Assembly (NCBI GenBank): GCA_947034885.2
Contig: OX344749.2
Coordinates: 45,537,682 to 45,601,681, forward strand
Length of the DNA stretch: 64,000 nt
DNA from: Thuidium tamariscinum
Taxonomy: Eukaryota > Streptophyta > Bryopsida > Hypnales > Thuidiaceae
Reading direction: 5' to 3'
This document shows positions 46,933 through 58,500 of the stretch, piece after piece. The translations under genes were made by a program, and so were the position numbers. Each line of letters opens with the position of its first letter. Positions within the stretch are counted from its first letter, which is position 1. The notes below the pieces were generated by a model. That model made no database searches. It was not told the DNA's origin and saw only the letters and a program-made list of their open reading frames with translations.

Positions 46933-48717
46933 TATGAATACAAAATATGGATATGGTACCAAATATGGATTTGGATATAAATTCTTAATTTGGATACAAA
47001 TATGGATACGGAGCAGATATGGCTTATATGGGATACAAGATACAAGACTTGGAATTGTCCTATATTGATTGTCAAGTTAATTGGATTTTCAAAATTACAA
47101 GTAGGGCGGGAGAAGGGAGGGAGGGGAAGGAATTAATTTAATTAATTCATTTTTTTAGGTGCATTGTGGCACAAAGTCCTATCAAAGGTCTACAGTTCTA
47201 CAATTCATTATTGTTTTGTCACTTGATTAAAATTTTCTTGCTTATTTTAAGTTGATAAATTTTTTGCAAAGGCTATAACTCATGATGTAGGCTGAAGACA
47301 ACCATTGCACCTCACTAATTTGAGATTTAAGAAAAAAATTTGGAATGGATACAAGTGAAGTTTCTAATTCATTTCTACAAGATACAATTTAACATGTATC
47401 TATTTTTCGACTCCACCATTTAAAATGAGCTAATGCATATTGGTACCAATATTCTTACATATTCAAGCTTTATATACAACAAAATTTAATTTAGAAAGTA
47501 TACTAACATGACTCTTCAAAATATACTAGATAATTTTTGTATGGATCCTTATTTAATAAATACATAAATCATTGTTCTTTTATCTATGTAAAAATAACAA
47601 TAAATGGAATTGGATGTTCTACTAAATTTAAAAGATGGTTGCCTTCACATCAAATGATAATAGAAAGACTTGCAATATGATTGAAATGGTATAAATTTGA
47701 TTAGGATAAGTAAACAAAAGAACGAATCATTGATATTGTGTTTAACTTTTATTATTAGATTTTTCAAAAAATTTATTTTCTTATTGGGAAGTGAAAGGAG
47801 GCCCCAATGCACAAAAGGATGCAATATTTGGGTGCTATATGTAAAAATTATGAAGGAATAAAGTTTGATTCTAGAAGCATTTCTTCTCTATAGGTACATA
47901 ATTGGTTTTGGAAATGTACACATATTATAGATGGTGATTTAGGGTCAAACAATTAGTGGCTTTTTTGGAGTGCCTACCTTACATGATTCTTGAATGGTCA
48001 CATGCCATACATCCAACTTGATAGACTATGATTTAAAGTAGATTAAATACTTTCTTGTTGTTCATATACCTCATCATTAAAAGGGAAGACCAATAGGCAC
48101 TCATATACTAGGATGTGATGTAACTTGCACCAAAAATTGATCATTGTAGCAATATCCATAATTTTAGTGTATTCATTCTTTATGCTATAATTCCCTTAAA
48201 GGTGATAGCGTAGAATACCTGTCAATTTTATTCCATTTTTACAATACTCATGTCTTTATTTTGGAATATTTTAGAATTAGAAAAATAGTTTTAAATTTAA
48301 AAAAAATACGGCCAATGTATACAACTATAAGATGAAGGTAACTGCCAAAGGAAATCATAGAAAAATTCTCTAAATCTAGGGGAACTAGAAAAGTGCCAAA
48401 TCTCAAGAAAATAGATATTTGGATGTTTTAATCAATAAAAAATAGGAAAAAATATTTTAAAATTAAAATTAAAATTTTCCATTTGCAATAACTTTATTGA
48501 AATGGTCATCCACCACAAAAACTACTAAAGTTATTTTTTGCATGTTTCAAAATGCAAATAGAAAGAAGCTCACTTTGTGGACTTCTATAAGATATATAAT
48601 TACTTATTTCTAAAATTCTTTATTAGAGTGTCTAAGAACCTACTAGAAAACTATCTCATCTAAATTTCAGCTTTAGGTACTCAATAGTACTACAAAATTT
48701 GCAAGTCTAACATATAA
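46933..48717. other. Intergenic, with a truncated MITE at its right end
   Basis: About 48.22-48.71 kb resembles the interior of the 4-bp-TSD family (TTTGGAATATTTTAGAATTAG and AATAGATATTTGGATG portions) but lacks a left terminus. The remainder is AT-rich and featureless; TGGATAC-type short repeats occur near 46.94-47.03 kb. Confidence 0.4.
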
Positions 48718-48721
48718 TTAG

Positions 48722-49453
48722 GGGTTGTTGCAAGAAACACCGACCAAAAAGTGTAGCATTTTTGAACATAGTCTTTTTTTTTCCGGGAGTACTTTAAAAT
48801 TAGAAAAACAAGTTTTAAAAAAAGTGAAAAATATGTTTCATGTATAAACCTTTAAGAAGAAGGTACCCTAGAAAGGAAAGGCATAGGAAAAATCTCTAAG
48901 TAGGAAATCCAGAAAAGTGCAAAATCTCATGAAAATTAGTACTTCCACATTTTAATTTGTAAAAAATAGGAAAATCAATTTTAAGAAAAACTAAAAATTG
49001 TCCATTTGAGGAAAGTTGATTTTGATGAGATTTGACCAAAAGAACGATCTTAGAACCATCATCAATGTTCAAAAATTGCATGCCACGGGAAAAAATTTGT
49101 ACTCATGTGGAGGACATAAAAAAACATATTTTTAGATTTTTATTTGGAATTTATAGGTTTTACACCTATGCAAATAGACCATGAAAGTTTCATCTTCAAA
49201 TCATTAAATTTAGACACTGCGGACGTAATGATAACCATAAACGTAATTTTGTGATGCTCAACGAAAATGTTTTTTAAATATAAAATGATTTTTTTTAATT
49301 TCTAAAAAATAAAGTATTTAATAACCTTCAAGTTAGGTATGTTCAATAAAAATTTCATGTTCACTGGACTTATTCTCCAAAAGTTATAGTAAACAACAAA
49401 AAAGTGGTTCTCATTGTGACATGAAATAGGACCGGTGTTTCTTGCAATGACCC
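48722..49453. mobile_element. 4-bp-TSD MITE, copy 7
   Basis: Ends GGGTTGTTGCAAGAAACACCGACC and inverse CCGGTGTTTCTTGCAATGACCC; target duplication TTAG at 48718-48721 and 49454-49457. Length 732 bp. It inserted into an older truncated member: related sequence continues on the left (48.22-48.72 kb) and on the right, where a solitary right end (GTTTCATGCATTGACCC) occurs at about 49.63 kb. Confidence 0.85.
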
Positions 49454-49457
49454 TTAG

Positions 49458-50860
49458 GGGCTATTTTTGGATAATAAAACATTTTAAGAAATTATAAAAA
49501 ATTAGGTAAGCTGTATATTAGTCACAAGTACCTTGTCTACAAATTTCAAGTCATTTGGAGAGAAAACATAAAAGTTATGGCCCAAAAACTAATCAACTAG
49601 AAGGGTGTGACAAAAAATAGTACAAGAGTTTCATGCATTGACCCTTAAAGTGTCCTCAAAAGTACCTTGAAACCACTTCTATGCTTAATTGTGGTTGGTG
49701 GGCTCTAATTTTTTTAGATTATGGTGTAAGAATCATGGTAGCTTTTCCTAGAGTGCAATTTAGGGTGCTCTAAGGAGTTTTACTTTGAAAATTCATAAAA
49801 ATTAAATCCCTTATTCAAAAATTCTATTTCTTTTTAAAAAAAACTTCATAGTTTTTAATTGCTAATATTACAAATATTTTCCTTTGAAAAAGGTGCCTCC
49901 AACTATTGTATTCTAAATTGCTAAAATTGACAATTACACATGTTGCTATCATAGATCAATACAAGAAAAGGAGAAGAAATGAAGATACGAAGTGAGGTTA
50001 TTCATAATAATTTAATCAGTTGAACAATTGGAGGAACCTATTTAATTCTAGAAAAAAATATTTTTGTAATATTAGCAATTGAAATTAATGAGAGTAAAAG
50101 ACTGAAACAAGGCATCTAATTTCAATGAATTTTCAAAGTAGGGTTCCCTAGGGTATCCTTATTGACACTCTAATAAAGCTACATTGACTCTCACATCAAT
50201 TGAAAGTTTAAACATATCAAAGCCCATCGAAAATTATGGGGATGGTTTCAAGGTGCTTTTGGGGACACTTTAAAGGAACTTTATAGTCAAACAATGGATA
50301 TATAGATGAAAATGGGTGCACCTACCTTAGTACTAAAAGTTGCTTCAATTTTTATAAACTCACATTTTAGTTGCATTACATAACTACTTCAAATAATCAT
50401 CAATTATTAAATTTGAGTTCAAAGAAAATATAATGAATCATAGTTAGAATCAAAATTGTACCTTGAAATGACAGGGAATGATGTTTCTAATAAGTTTCTT
50501 TTTGTTTGTTATAGTAAGATTTTTTAGAGTGTGCATCCATGCATCCTTTAGTTGCAATCTTGGTATGTATTGTTGTAATGTCCTTAGGAAAGATGGTGCA
50601 TGGGCTTTGTTTTGTGACTTGTTTGCTCATGGAAGAAAAAATATTCAATTGCAATGTTTTTATGAATTAAAAAATTATTATGAATTTAAAAATAAAAATT
50701 TTATTTTATTTTTACTACTTTCATTTTGGCTGTGGCAAAGACATAGGGCACACAAATTTCAATGAAAAACCCATGACGAATGTTAAAAACAAAACAAAAC
50801 AAAAAACTCCGTCCTTCTAGAAGAAAGACTTTATTCATACACTAGCTCATTGGGCTCCAA
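49458..50860. other. Intergenic with a MITE right-end fragment
   Basis: 49.46-49.65 kb is the right end of a truncated 4-bp-TSD family member. A 95-codon plus-strand frame at 50478-50765 is rich in Phe, Leu and Tyr because the DNA is AT-rich; I do not accept it as a gene. Confidence 0.4.
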
Positions 50861-51116
50861 CATTAGATGTTTTTTCTGTAGTTTAGAAGATTGCGAGTTC
50901 CCAACTGTGGGAACGTTGTCGGGAACTGCCACATTTGTGATCTGACGTGGTCGAGAGACTACCATGTTAGATAATAATATTTAAAAAGTTAAAAAATTAT
51001 TTCTTTTTAAGAAAAAATTATTATTTTTATATTTTTATAATATTTTATTCTGACTGTTCACAACATTGGGAACAGGCCTGAAACAGTCTTTTAACCTCCC
51101 AAAAAAACATCTAAGG
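50861..51116. mobile_element. Second copy of the CATTAGATG-ended MITE
   Basis: Left end CATTAGATGTTTTTT and right inverse CCTTAGATGTTTTTTT. The interior shares the GATTGCGAGTTCCC and ACGTGGTCGAGAG blocks with 8253-8539. Length 256 bp. It lies directly outside the left arm of the 12-kb inverted-repeat block. Confidence 0.6.
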
Positions 51117-51155
51117 TAAGAAGTCCTATAATGGACCATCTAAGGGTTGAAACAG

Positions 51156-51438
51156 AATTTCAGGAAGGTAAAACCTCTAGAAATATTTTTCAGCAAATTT
51201 TCCTTGAAAAACAAGTAGAATTGACATCTAACCCAAGTCGTTTCATATTTTTTTGAGGTTTTTTGAATTAGTTATCAAATTTTGAAGTTGAAAGGGCATA
51301 GGGCTATACAATGGTGCCCTAGCTACAATGTACACTGTCAGTACACTGCTAAAGGCTATGAAAAAACAACATGTACAACTACATTTAAGATAGGGCACCA
51401 TTTTAGAACCCGCTCCATTTAAGAGCCTTCTACCTTAA
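51156..51438 (+). repeat. Left arm of the ~285-bp inverted repeat bounding a 12-kb gene block
   Basis: From AATTTCAGG to CCTTCTACCTTA this matches the reverse complement of 62901-63187 with scattered substitutions and small indels. Within the arm, TAGGGCTATACAATGGTGCCC and GGGCACCATTTTAGAACCC are mutually inverted, so an old ~130-bp MITE is embedded in both arms. Confidence 0.8.
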
Positions 51439-51465
51439 TGATTTCCGCCCAAGACACTGCTCTTC

Positions 51466-54105
51466 TGAAAAGAGGAGAATTTCGAGTTGAGCTTCCGCAA
51501 CGGACAAAAGCCAGAGTGGTCCAAATTTGTCGTTGGAAGATGTCGGTAGAATAATTGTCCGAATTCAAATCCAATTGCCATGCCTCGTTCACACCGCTCC
51601 TCTCATCCCCATCTCGCGCTCATTCTCCTTAGCCTCGTGCCAGCTTTCGAGATGCACACAACAGACTCACTCCCGGAGCACCGTGACGACAGCTTATGCA
51701 ATTCGATTCTCGAGGGCACGTCCACAATTTGTCTCTTTAATGTGTAAAAATCTCTTGAGAAGAATTCATTTCCATAAAAAGGAGAGCTAGAAGCAATCTC
51801 TAGCGTAATGAACTTCCTCTCTGATCAGTTTCCGGAGCCCGTTCTGGAGTTGCTGTGGCCTCGCATTGAGAGTCACCTCTTGTTCTAAGTTACTGCGGGC
51901 TTGCTCCGTGACTCTGGTGTTGGGTTTATCTAATTCGGATGATGTGATCGAGCCTTTAATTGGGGGCCTCGCAACCATTTTGTGAGAGTTGCTACTTGGC
52001 AACATTGGCCAATCAGGGTATATATGGCTGTGGCACGATGGTTGAGAGGACGGGCCAAGCTTGCCGTGCTTAGGTTGTTAAAGGACCAGACAGCGGCAAG
52101 AGCCAGCGGACCGTTCTCGGACTTACAGTTCGCGATAGTGATGGCCACCAACCATCAAGAGAGCTTGCCGGAAGAGAAATACGTGGAGGACATTCTCGCC
52201 GCTGGTGCCGGCTCTCGGATGCGAGTCTCCTTCTGCACGCACCTTCTTGTAAAACGTCTTAAGAAGACGCAGAACTGGGTCGTGGCCGTGAAGTGTCTAA
52301 TCATTTTGCATCGGAGTATGCTGGACAGCGGATTCCTGTTTCAAGACCTGCTTACTTACAGTTCAATTCGAGAAGGGAAGGAGTATCTCACTTTTCCCAA
52401 GTTCAACCAGGCATCGGAGTTTTCGTTGCGGGTAAGGGATTACGCACAATACTTGGACGAAAGGCTTCGATGCACACATGCTTCGAAGAACCACCTTGAC
52501 CATAGGTGGAGGGGCGAGACCACGCAGAACAGAGTGGAGTACATGGGGTTCGAGGAGCTTCAGTATCAGTTAGAAAGTAGAATTTGCTGCAGGAACTCTA
52601 CCAGTGCGATCCCGGAGTCGAAGCAGGGGAGCAATCGGGCGCCCTCGTGTTAGTGGTGATGGATGGCTACAAGGTGGTTTCCGAAATTCGGTTTCGGATT
52701 CAGGAAATGTTGGGGAGAGTCGATGTCCTGGCGCTTTCGGAAAGCCTTGCAGTGCTTCACAATTGCAAGAGAGCTGCTATTCAGATGCAAGCCTGGGAGA
52801 CGTTTCTGGAAAATTGCAAGGAGTTGCGATTGCTGTCTGACGTACCCTTTCCAGGGAATGCGATGGTACGTGAGCAATCTTGAAATACAGAAGTTGACGG
52901 AGAGTATTCAGAGCTTACAGAAAGAGCCGAGTGTTCCTTCGTTTACAAGGTCGGTGTCGACAGGCGGACAAGGGATGACTGGAAGTCTTCCTCTCCAAAG
53001 CACAGTCCGACAACCATTGCGAATAAACGGTGAGTTTCATGTCACATCATCCTCTTTCTCTGACTAGAAATTCAATTGCTATTCTATGCTTTTCCTTCTG
53101 GTTACCCCCAGCGCTTTCTAACGACACTCGCAGTCTTTTCACATTCCCTGTATTTCCTGAGAATCTCTCCTATCGTGTGTCCGTCTTTCCTGTTGTATAT
53201 CCATTGGACAATTTCCACATGCCAAGTTCTGAATCACTGTGCACGCTGTCCATTTGTCCCCGAGGCAGTGCAATTCGTGAGGGTTGAATATCGTGTTTCA
53301 TGAATTGTTTCATGAATTGTTTCAGTGATTTATGATTTGAGCAGACGTCAGTTAAGAGGCCTCTGTTGTTGCTATATAGAGCGTTCCTCATTTCCCTTAT
53401 TCCTTTTTCCCTCTACCTGCTACAACATGTGCAGGGCCAGGTCCTCTGCAAAGAACTTCAAGTCAGCGATTGAGCCAGCTGCCGCGACGAGACCCAGACC
53501 CAAACCGGGAATTCTCTTACATTCCAGAAGATGTACCCGACGCCTGTCACTCTAGTGCCGGCCTTATTGATCTTTCCTTCGCCACAGACTCATCTAGTCA
53601 TGTAGATAAAGGCTCTGTTCCTCAAAACACATTCCGAGACCTGATCACGTTTTGAGTGAGGACTTCACTCCAGGGCATACATTTCGAATTACTCACATCG
53701 ACAGGTTCTCCTCCCTTTCAGTTGAAATGATGCAAGAACATGATTTCAATTTGTTGGCACATGGTTCTTGAGAATCTCTACATTAGTGAGGCTTCATAAA
53801 TACAAACTATGTGGTGTAAACGCTTCACGAAGATCCCTCCGAGACAGCTTTAGTAGTCTTTCTCGGTTGACCTGATTCAATTGCTTTTGCACGTGATGTA
53901 GCTCCTAATTTTACCACGTAGTGAGGCACTGCAATTCGCTTAGCAGCCTGACTAGGCTTGTTGATAGACCCAATTGTCTATCTGTTGAAGATCTAAACCC
54001 AAACTTCTTCACTAATCACGGAAGGCATCCTGTGCTCTTATGCGGTGGTTATCAGGATTTTCTCGTTCTTCTGCTTATTATTTATTAGTGTTTTAGGCTC
54101 AGGTC
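51466..54105 (+). repeat. Segmental duplication, right copy of the ANTH locus
   Basis: Inverted match to 14480-17513. Exons, intron, 3' flank and the immediate 45 bp upstream of the start codon are closely similar; the next part upstream (about 51.78-51.97 kb) is unrelated to the left copy, and homology resumes at 51.48-51.6 kb. Confidence 0.8.
52024..53655 (+). pseudogene. ANTH-domain clathrin assembly protein, right copy, frameshifted
   Basis: Same two-exon gene as 14929-16584: exon 1 at 52024-53029, exon 2 at 53435-53655, with both splice borders kept. Relative to the left copy, 4 nt are missing near 52578 in the stretch coding for QLES-LQNLL, throwing the frame to a stop at 52653. A further 9-nt in-frame deletion follows near 52636, and 4 nt (GTAC) are inserted at 52866-52869, which restores the original frame for the rest. 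The middle ~290 bp are thus out of frame. A protein truncated at about 209 residues would keep most of the ANTH core but lose the clathrin-binding tail. Exon 2 remains clean (LIDLSF retained), so the inactivation looks recent. Confidence 0.8.
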
Positions 54106-54174
54106 TAATTTCATATTTTTTATTTTTTTACTCGCATTTAAAAATAAATAAAAATTTAGGTGTATTCTTTCTAG

Positions 54175-54920
54175 GGGTCATTGCAAGAAACGGTGGTACT
54201 ATTTTGCTGTCACAATTGGACCTACTCTCTCATTGTCTGCAATAACTTTTGAAGCACAAGTCGAATGAACATGATATTTTTATTGAAGATTTATAAATTT
54301 ATTTTTATCACATCTCTTATTTTTGAGAAATTTAAAAAAATCATTTTATATTTAAAATGTATTTTTGTTAATTTGTCACAAGTTGAGGTTTAGAGGTTTT
54401 CACTACGTTATGAGCCCCTTGAAATAAATATTTGGAGTTGAAACTTTCATGGTCTACTTGCATAATAAAAAAACTCATATCTACCAAAGGAAATCTAAAA
54501 ATACATTATTTTAAGTCCTCCACATGAGTACAAAGAGCACTTCTGTTGCGCACAATTTTTGAACATTAAAGATGGTTCTTGGATCTTTTTTTTTGGTGAA
54601 ATGTCATCAATATCAACTCTTCCTAAATGGACAATTTTTAGTTTTAAAAAAAATTCCTTTCTCTATTTTCTATAAATTAAAATGTGAAATTACAATGACA
54701 AAACTACTTTCATGAGATTTTGCACTTTTCTAGTTCACCTACTTAGAAAATTTTCCTATACTTTTCCTTCTTAGGGTACCTTCTTTTTAAAGATATATAT
54801 ATGAAAATTATTTTTTACATTTTTTAAAAATTATTTTTCTAATTTTAAAGTATTCTCGAAAAAAACAGGAGTATTGTGAAAAATGCTACGCTTTTTGAAC
54901 GCCGTTTCTTGCAATGACCC
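54175..54920. mobile_element. 4-bp-TSD MITE, copy 8
   Basis: Ends GGGTCATTGCAAGAAACGGTGG and inverse CGCCGTTTCTTGCAATGACCC; target duplication CTAG at 54171-54174 and 54921-54924. Length 746 bp. It lies between the two duplicated gene segments of the right block. Confidence 0.85.
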
Positions 54921-54924
54921 CTAG

Positions 54925-55419
54925 AGTACCGTGAATGTAGTACTCTACAAGTTCTTCATATTTTGAATAAATTCCTATAAAATATTTTATCCGCAAAAGA
55001 CATTGAATACCCAATCAAGCTATCATGCATATTTTTAGGACTTTTTAACATATCACTCATTTAGTCATGTGGTGATCAAGTAAGATGAAGATGACCAATT
55101 CCTAATCAAATTTCAAATCAAGTGGATAAAAAGTTGTCCCCTAAACCTAATTATTCCTATAATCTTTTCTCCGATCCAACCTTTTAGCCATGTTAGTTTT
55201 TGCCCATAAATTGCCTACAAAAGTTATATTGCTCAGTCTGTGCATGTCCCCGAACACAACATGCAGTACATGTCTCTTCCCCCTTCCCCCTTCCTGAATG
55301 GTTTCCAAACTCCATGTACAATTCAAAAATACACCAATGTGAAACTTCACTCCAAGGCTTCACTGTTAAATATCCACATATATTATAGAAAGTCTCCAAA
55401 CATATAAGGTTGTTCTTCC
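54925..55419. other. Spacer between ANTH' and AP2'
   Basis: Unique AT-rich sequence. Small frames (55147-55399) show no domain. Confidence 0.4.
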
Positions 55420-55597
55420 GAAAGATTAAATGTTTTTCTCTCGATCATATCCCTTGATGTCCAGAACAACCTCTCATTATATATAAGTCACGACTAACTT
55501 AAGTTAAAATGTCAATGCACACCTGCTGAAAAGAACGGATTCAGAGAGTTCAACCCTGTGCGATCGAGCAAACACTTCTTGCACGGTTCTCTAGGAG

Positions 55598-58500
55598 TCA
55601 GATGAATAGGTTGCGGAGCTGTGGTTCCGATTCACCGTGAGCTTCTGTCATGTCGCCGCCATGTCCAGGCTCCACACAGATCTCCACGTTGAACAACATG
55701 AACTTGATGACGCCCGAGGAAGATGCTTCTCCGGTCTCGCTTGGAACTTCTCCGGTCTCGCTTGGAATGGACGGTTCGGTTGTGGTTCCGCTTGGTCCGT
55801 CGCACGACGACGAAGATGCTGTTGCTGCAGGCTTAGGAACAAACCCACGAAGCAAATTTCTCAACTGTTGCGGTGTGAGATTGTTCATGCCGTTGCTGGG
55901 CTGGTGTGGACGTGGTCGGAGAACACGTGTCCTGGGCGCACGAGGGTAGGCAGCCGCGCTGCGAGTGGGGATGAGCTCACCTGGAGACACTTCGATGTTT
56001 TCATTGACCTGCGCACACGTTTGTTGAAATCAATCGTTCTCGCAATGGCAGTTTTTATCCTTGAACCCTAGACCAGGCTCAAAGCCTGTCCCCACGGATT
56101 GAAAATTGGCTGGAACAGTTTAGAGTCGTCCAAATTTGATCTGGAGTCATTGAAGTTGGATCCTTCGAAAATGCTCCAGCCCAGCTGAACCTCACATCTC
56201 TCACCCGTCGCGACCCAGATGTTGAGCTCTGATCGAATCGGACTTTTGAAGTCCATATTAATTAGCGCTTCAAGCACTGGCATGGTTTACTGAGTTCTGA
56301 TTCACCTGTATGGAGCTCTGCAATTTGTAACTGGAAAGAACATGACCATTCCAGCGTTGAATACCTTCGCGGATCGTAAGAGGATTTGCGAATTGTACCT
56401 GATTTCCTGGGAGTTGATACGTCGCTCCTGGAGCCTGAGCTGCAACTGCGCCTGCAGCGGCTGGAGGAGAAGTGGAATCTTGATTTCGCTTTATTGCTAT
56501 ACGGGTCAAGCGCTTCTTGTGTTGTGGAGAAGACGATCTCTGTCGCACAATGGGTCTCTTGGATGTAATTGCTTTCGCTTGATTTCCCAGTTGCATGGCC
56601 TCTACTGCTTCTGATCATGGCACAATTCACACTGATTATATACTAATGCCTCAAGAAATCTGAGCGACATGTTATGCTAATCACTTGAGGTCTCGGCGTT
56701 GGGTCTCCAATGCATGGGATTTCGCCATGTCGATCCTCGTCTTTTACATTGCATAAAATTATGTAATCTCCCTACATCGCATTGTCCAGTAACGAGGTCT
56801 TGTGATGTACATGAGACCATTTTGCCTAATACCATTGCTTGTCAATGCAGGTGAACCCAACCCAACTGTGATCAGGTGCAGACATTCCGACCCTGGGAGC
56901 TTAGGGGGTACTGGAATTTCGACCACTCCATCATTTCAACGTGAGATAAATGATAAGAACTCAAATAATTATCATACTGATAATTACTCCGCAATAATGA
57001 CCTATAGAAATGCACAAGATGTTAACATGTAAGACCTGGTAATAATATTGCGAAGGGAAAACAATTCTACAAGTTGATTCCGACTTACCCGGATATAACG
57101 CAGCAACTCGTTGGGCTGCGTAGGAGGGCATGTTCCGAACATGGTGTGTGTCGAGGATCGAATCAACCAATTCTCCATACGAATTGCGCACCGCTTCCTT
57201 GTATACGGCTCTGTGGTTCATTCCATGCGAGGCTATTCATGAAAACAGGCTCTGCTATGTACGCTAATTAATTAGTCTTTCCAAATCCCTCCATCTGAAT
57301 TCATTGCAGAGCATGTATTGTATGACGGAAGTCAGGCTATCCAGATATTCAGGTATCACAATGCATCGTCCTATTGTTGATTGAAGTAATTAAGGCGGGT
57401 CAATGTCGCAAAAACAAGGCTATATTTTTGAATTCGCATTTCAAGATCAGACCTTAATTCTTCATGGTTTGACCTTGTTCAATCGAAGATCTCCAATGAA
57501 GAGTTACATCACAATCCTGATGAAGGACTAGAGCTGAGATTACAAACTCTGAAGAACGAACAAGTGAAGAGGTGGAACATGATTGAGTACCTGGCTGCAT
57601 CATCTTCGATGGCGAAGGTCCCCAAGAGATTTAGCCTTCAGGGCATACAGTATTTCACAAACATCAGGAACCAGTAAGCTTTCCAGTGCCTGAGAGTTAT
57701 GATACTCAGCAGCACAAAGCTAATTAAACTGGGATTGATCTAGATTGGGGTTGCCAGGAAACTATCTTGGAAATTCCAATGTTGTGAATAATTATTTGCC
57801 AACTGGTATAATGAAATCGACAGTAAATAATTCATTCAAAGTTTGAAAAAATAGTGATTTCCATGTGACTAGCATTACAAATTAGAATCTCCACATTCGG
57901 AGAAAACTTACCCGTCATTGGCTTGATAAAAGTTCTTGACATGCTTGACTCCAGGATACACGGCCTGTGCTCCAAAGCCACGACTATCCCGGCGTAGATA
58001 AATCACAAGTTGCTCTTTGCTGAGCTTATACAACTGGCAAATATCACAAGTCACAAGCATTAGTGCCATCTGGATCAGCCTCTTGAATTGATGCCTTGCA
58101 TGCCCAATATTCTTGACGACAGGTTCTAGATTGATTCATAGTCCAATTTTTGTCTTCGTGCACCTCATGTCAACATTTTGGCGCCTTGGAAATCTGTATA
58201 ATTCTTGAGAATTCTTCAGAATGACCACAAATCAGTATAATTTTCGAGAATTTGAACAGATCATTTCATTTCGATAATTATATGACCATAGGTTATGTAA
58301 CTTTCAATATCATTTCGATCACAAATTAATGAAAGTCAGCAAGGATGTCTTACGTAAGCCATTTCCATTTGGTAGCTTTCCGGTTGGAAGTTCAGATCCA
58401 CTTCCGGCCCAAACAGTAAAAGAGCAGCCTGATCATACACCCTGTTGGAACATACAGTCCAAATAATAACTGGCAATTAAGGCTTCAAAGCATGAACGAT

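Noticed and set aside
50478-50765. 95-codon frame rich in Phe and Leu
   Set aside because: Composition follows the local AT bias; no domain and no conservation found.
51466-51600. Possible upstream exon (EDKPEWFKFVVGRC-like) ending in a donor-like GGTAAGC in the left copy
   Set aside because: The left and right copies differ by indels not divisible by three, and the right copy has lost the donor, so coding function is unlikely.
51808-51886. Possible F-box-like peptide (MNFLSDQFPEPVLELLWPRIE) upstream of ANTH'
   Set aside because: Only about 26 residues before a stop and with no counterpart in the left locus.
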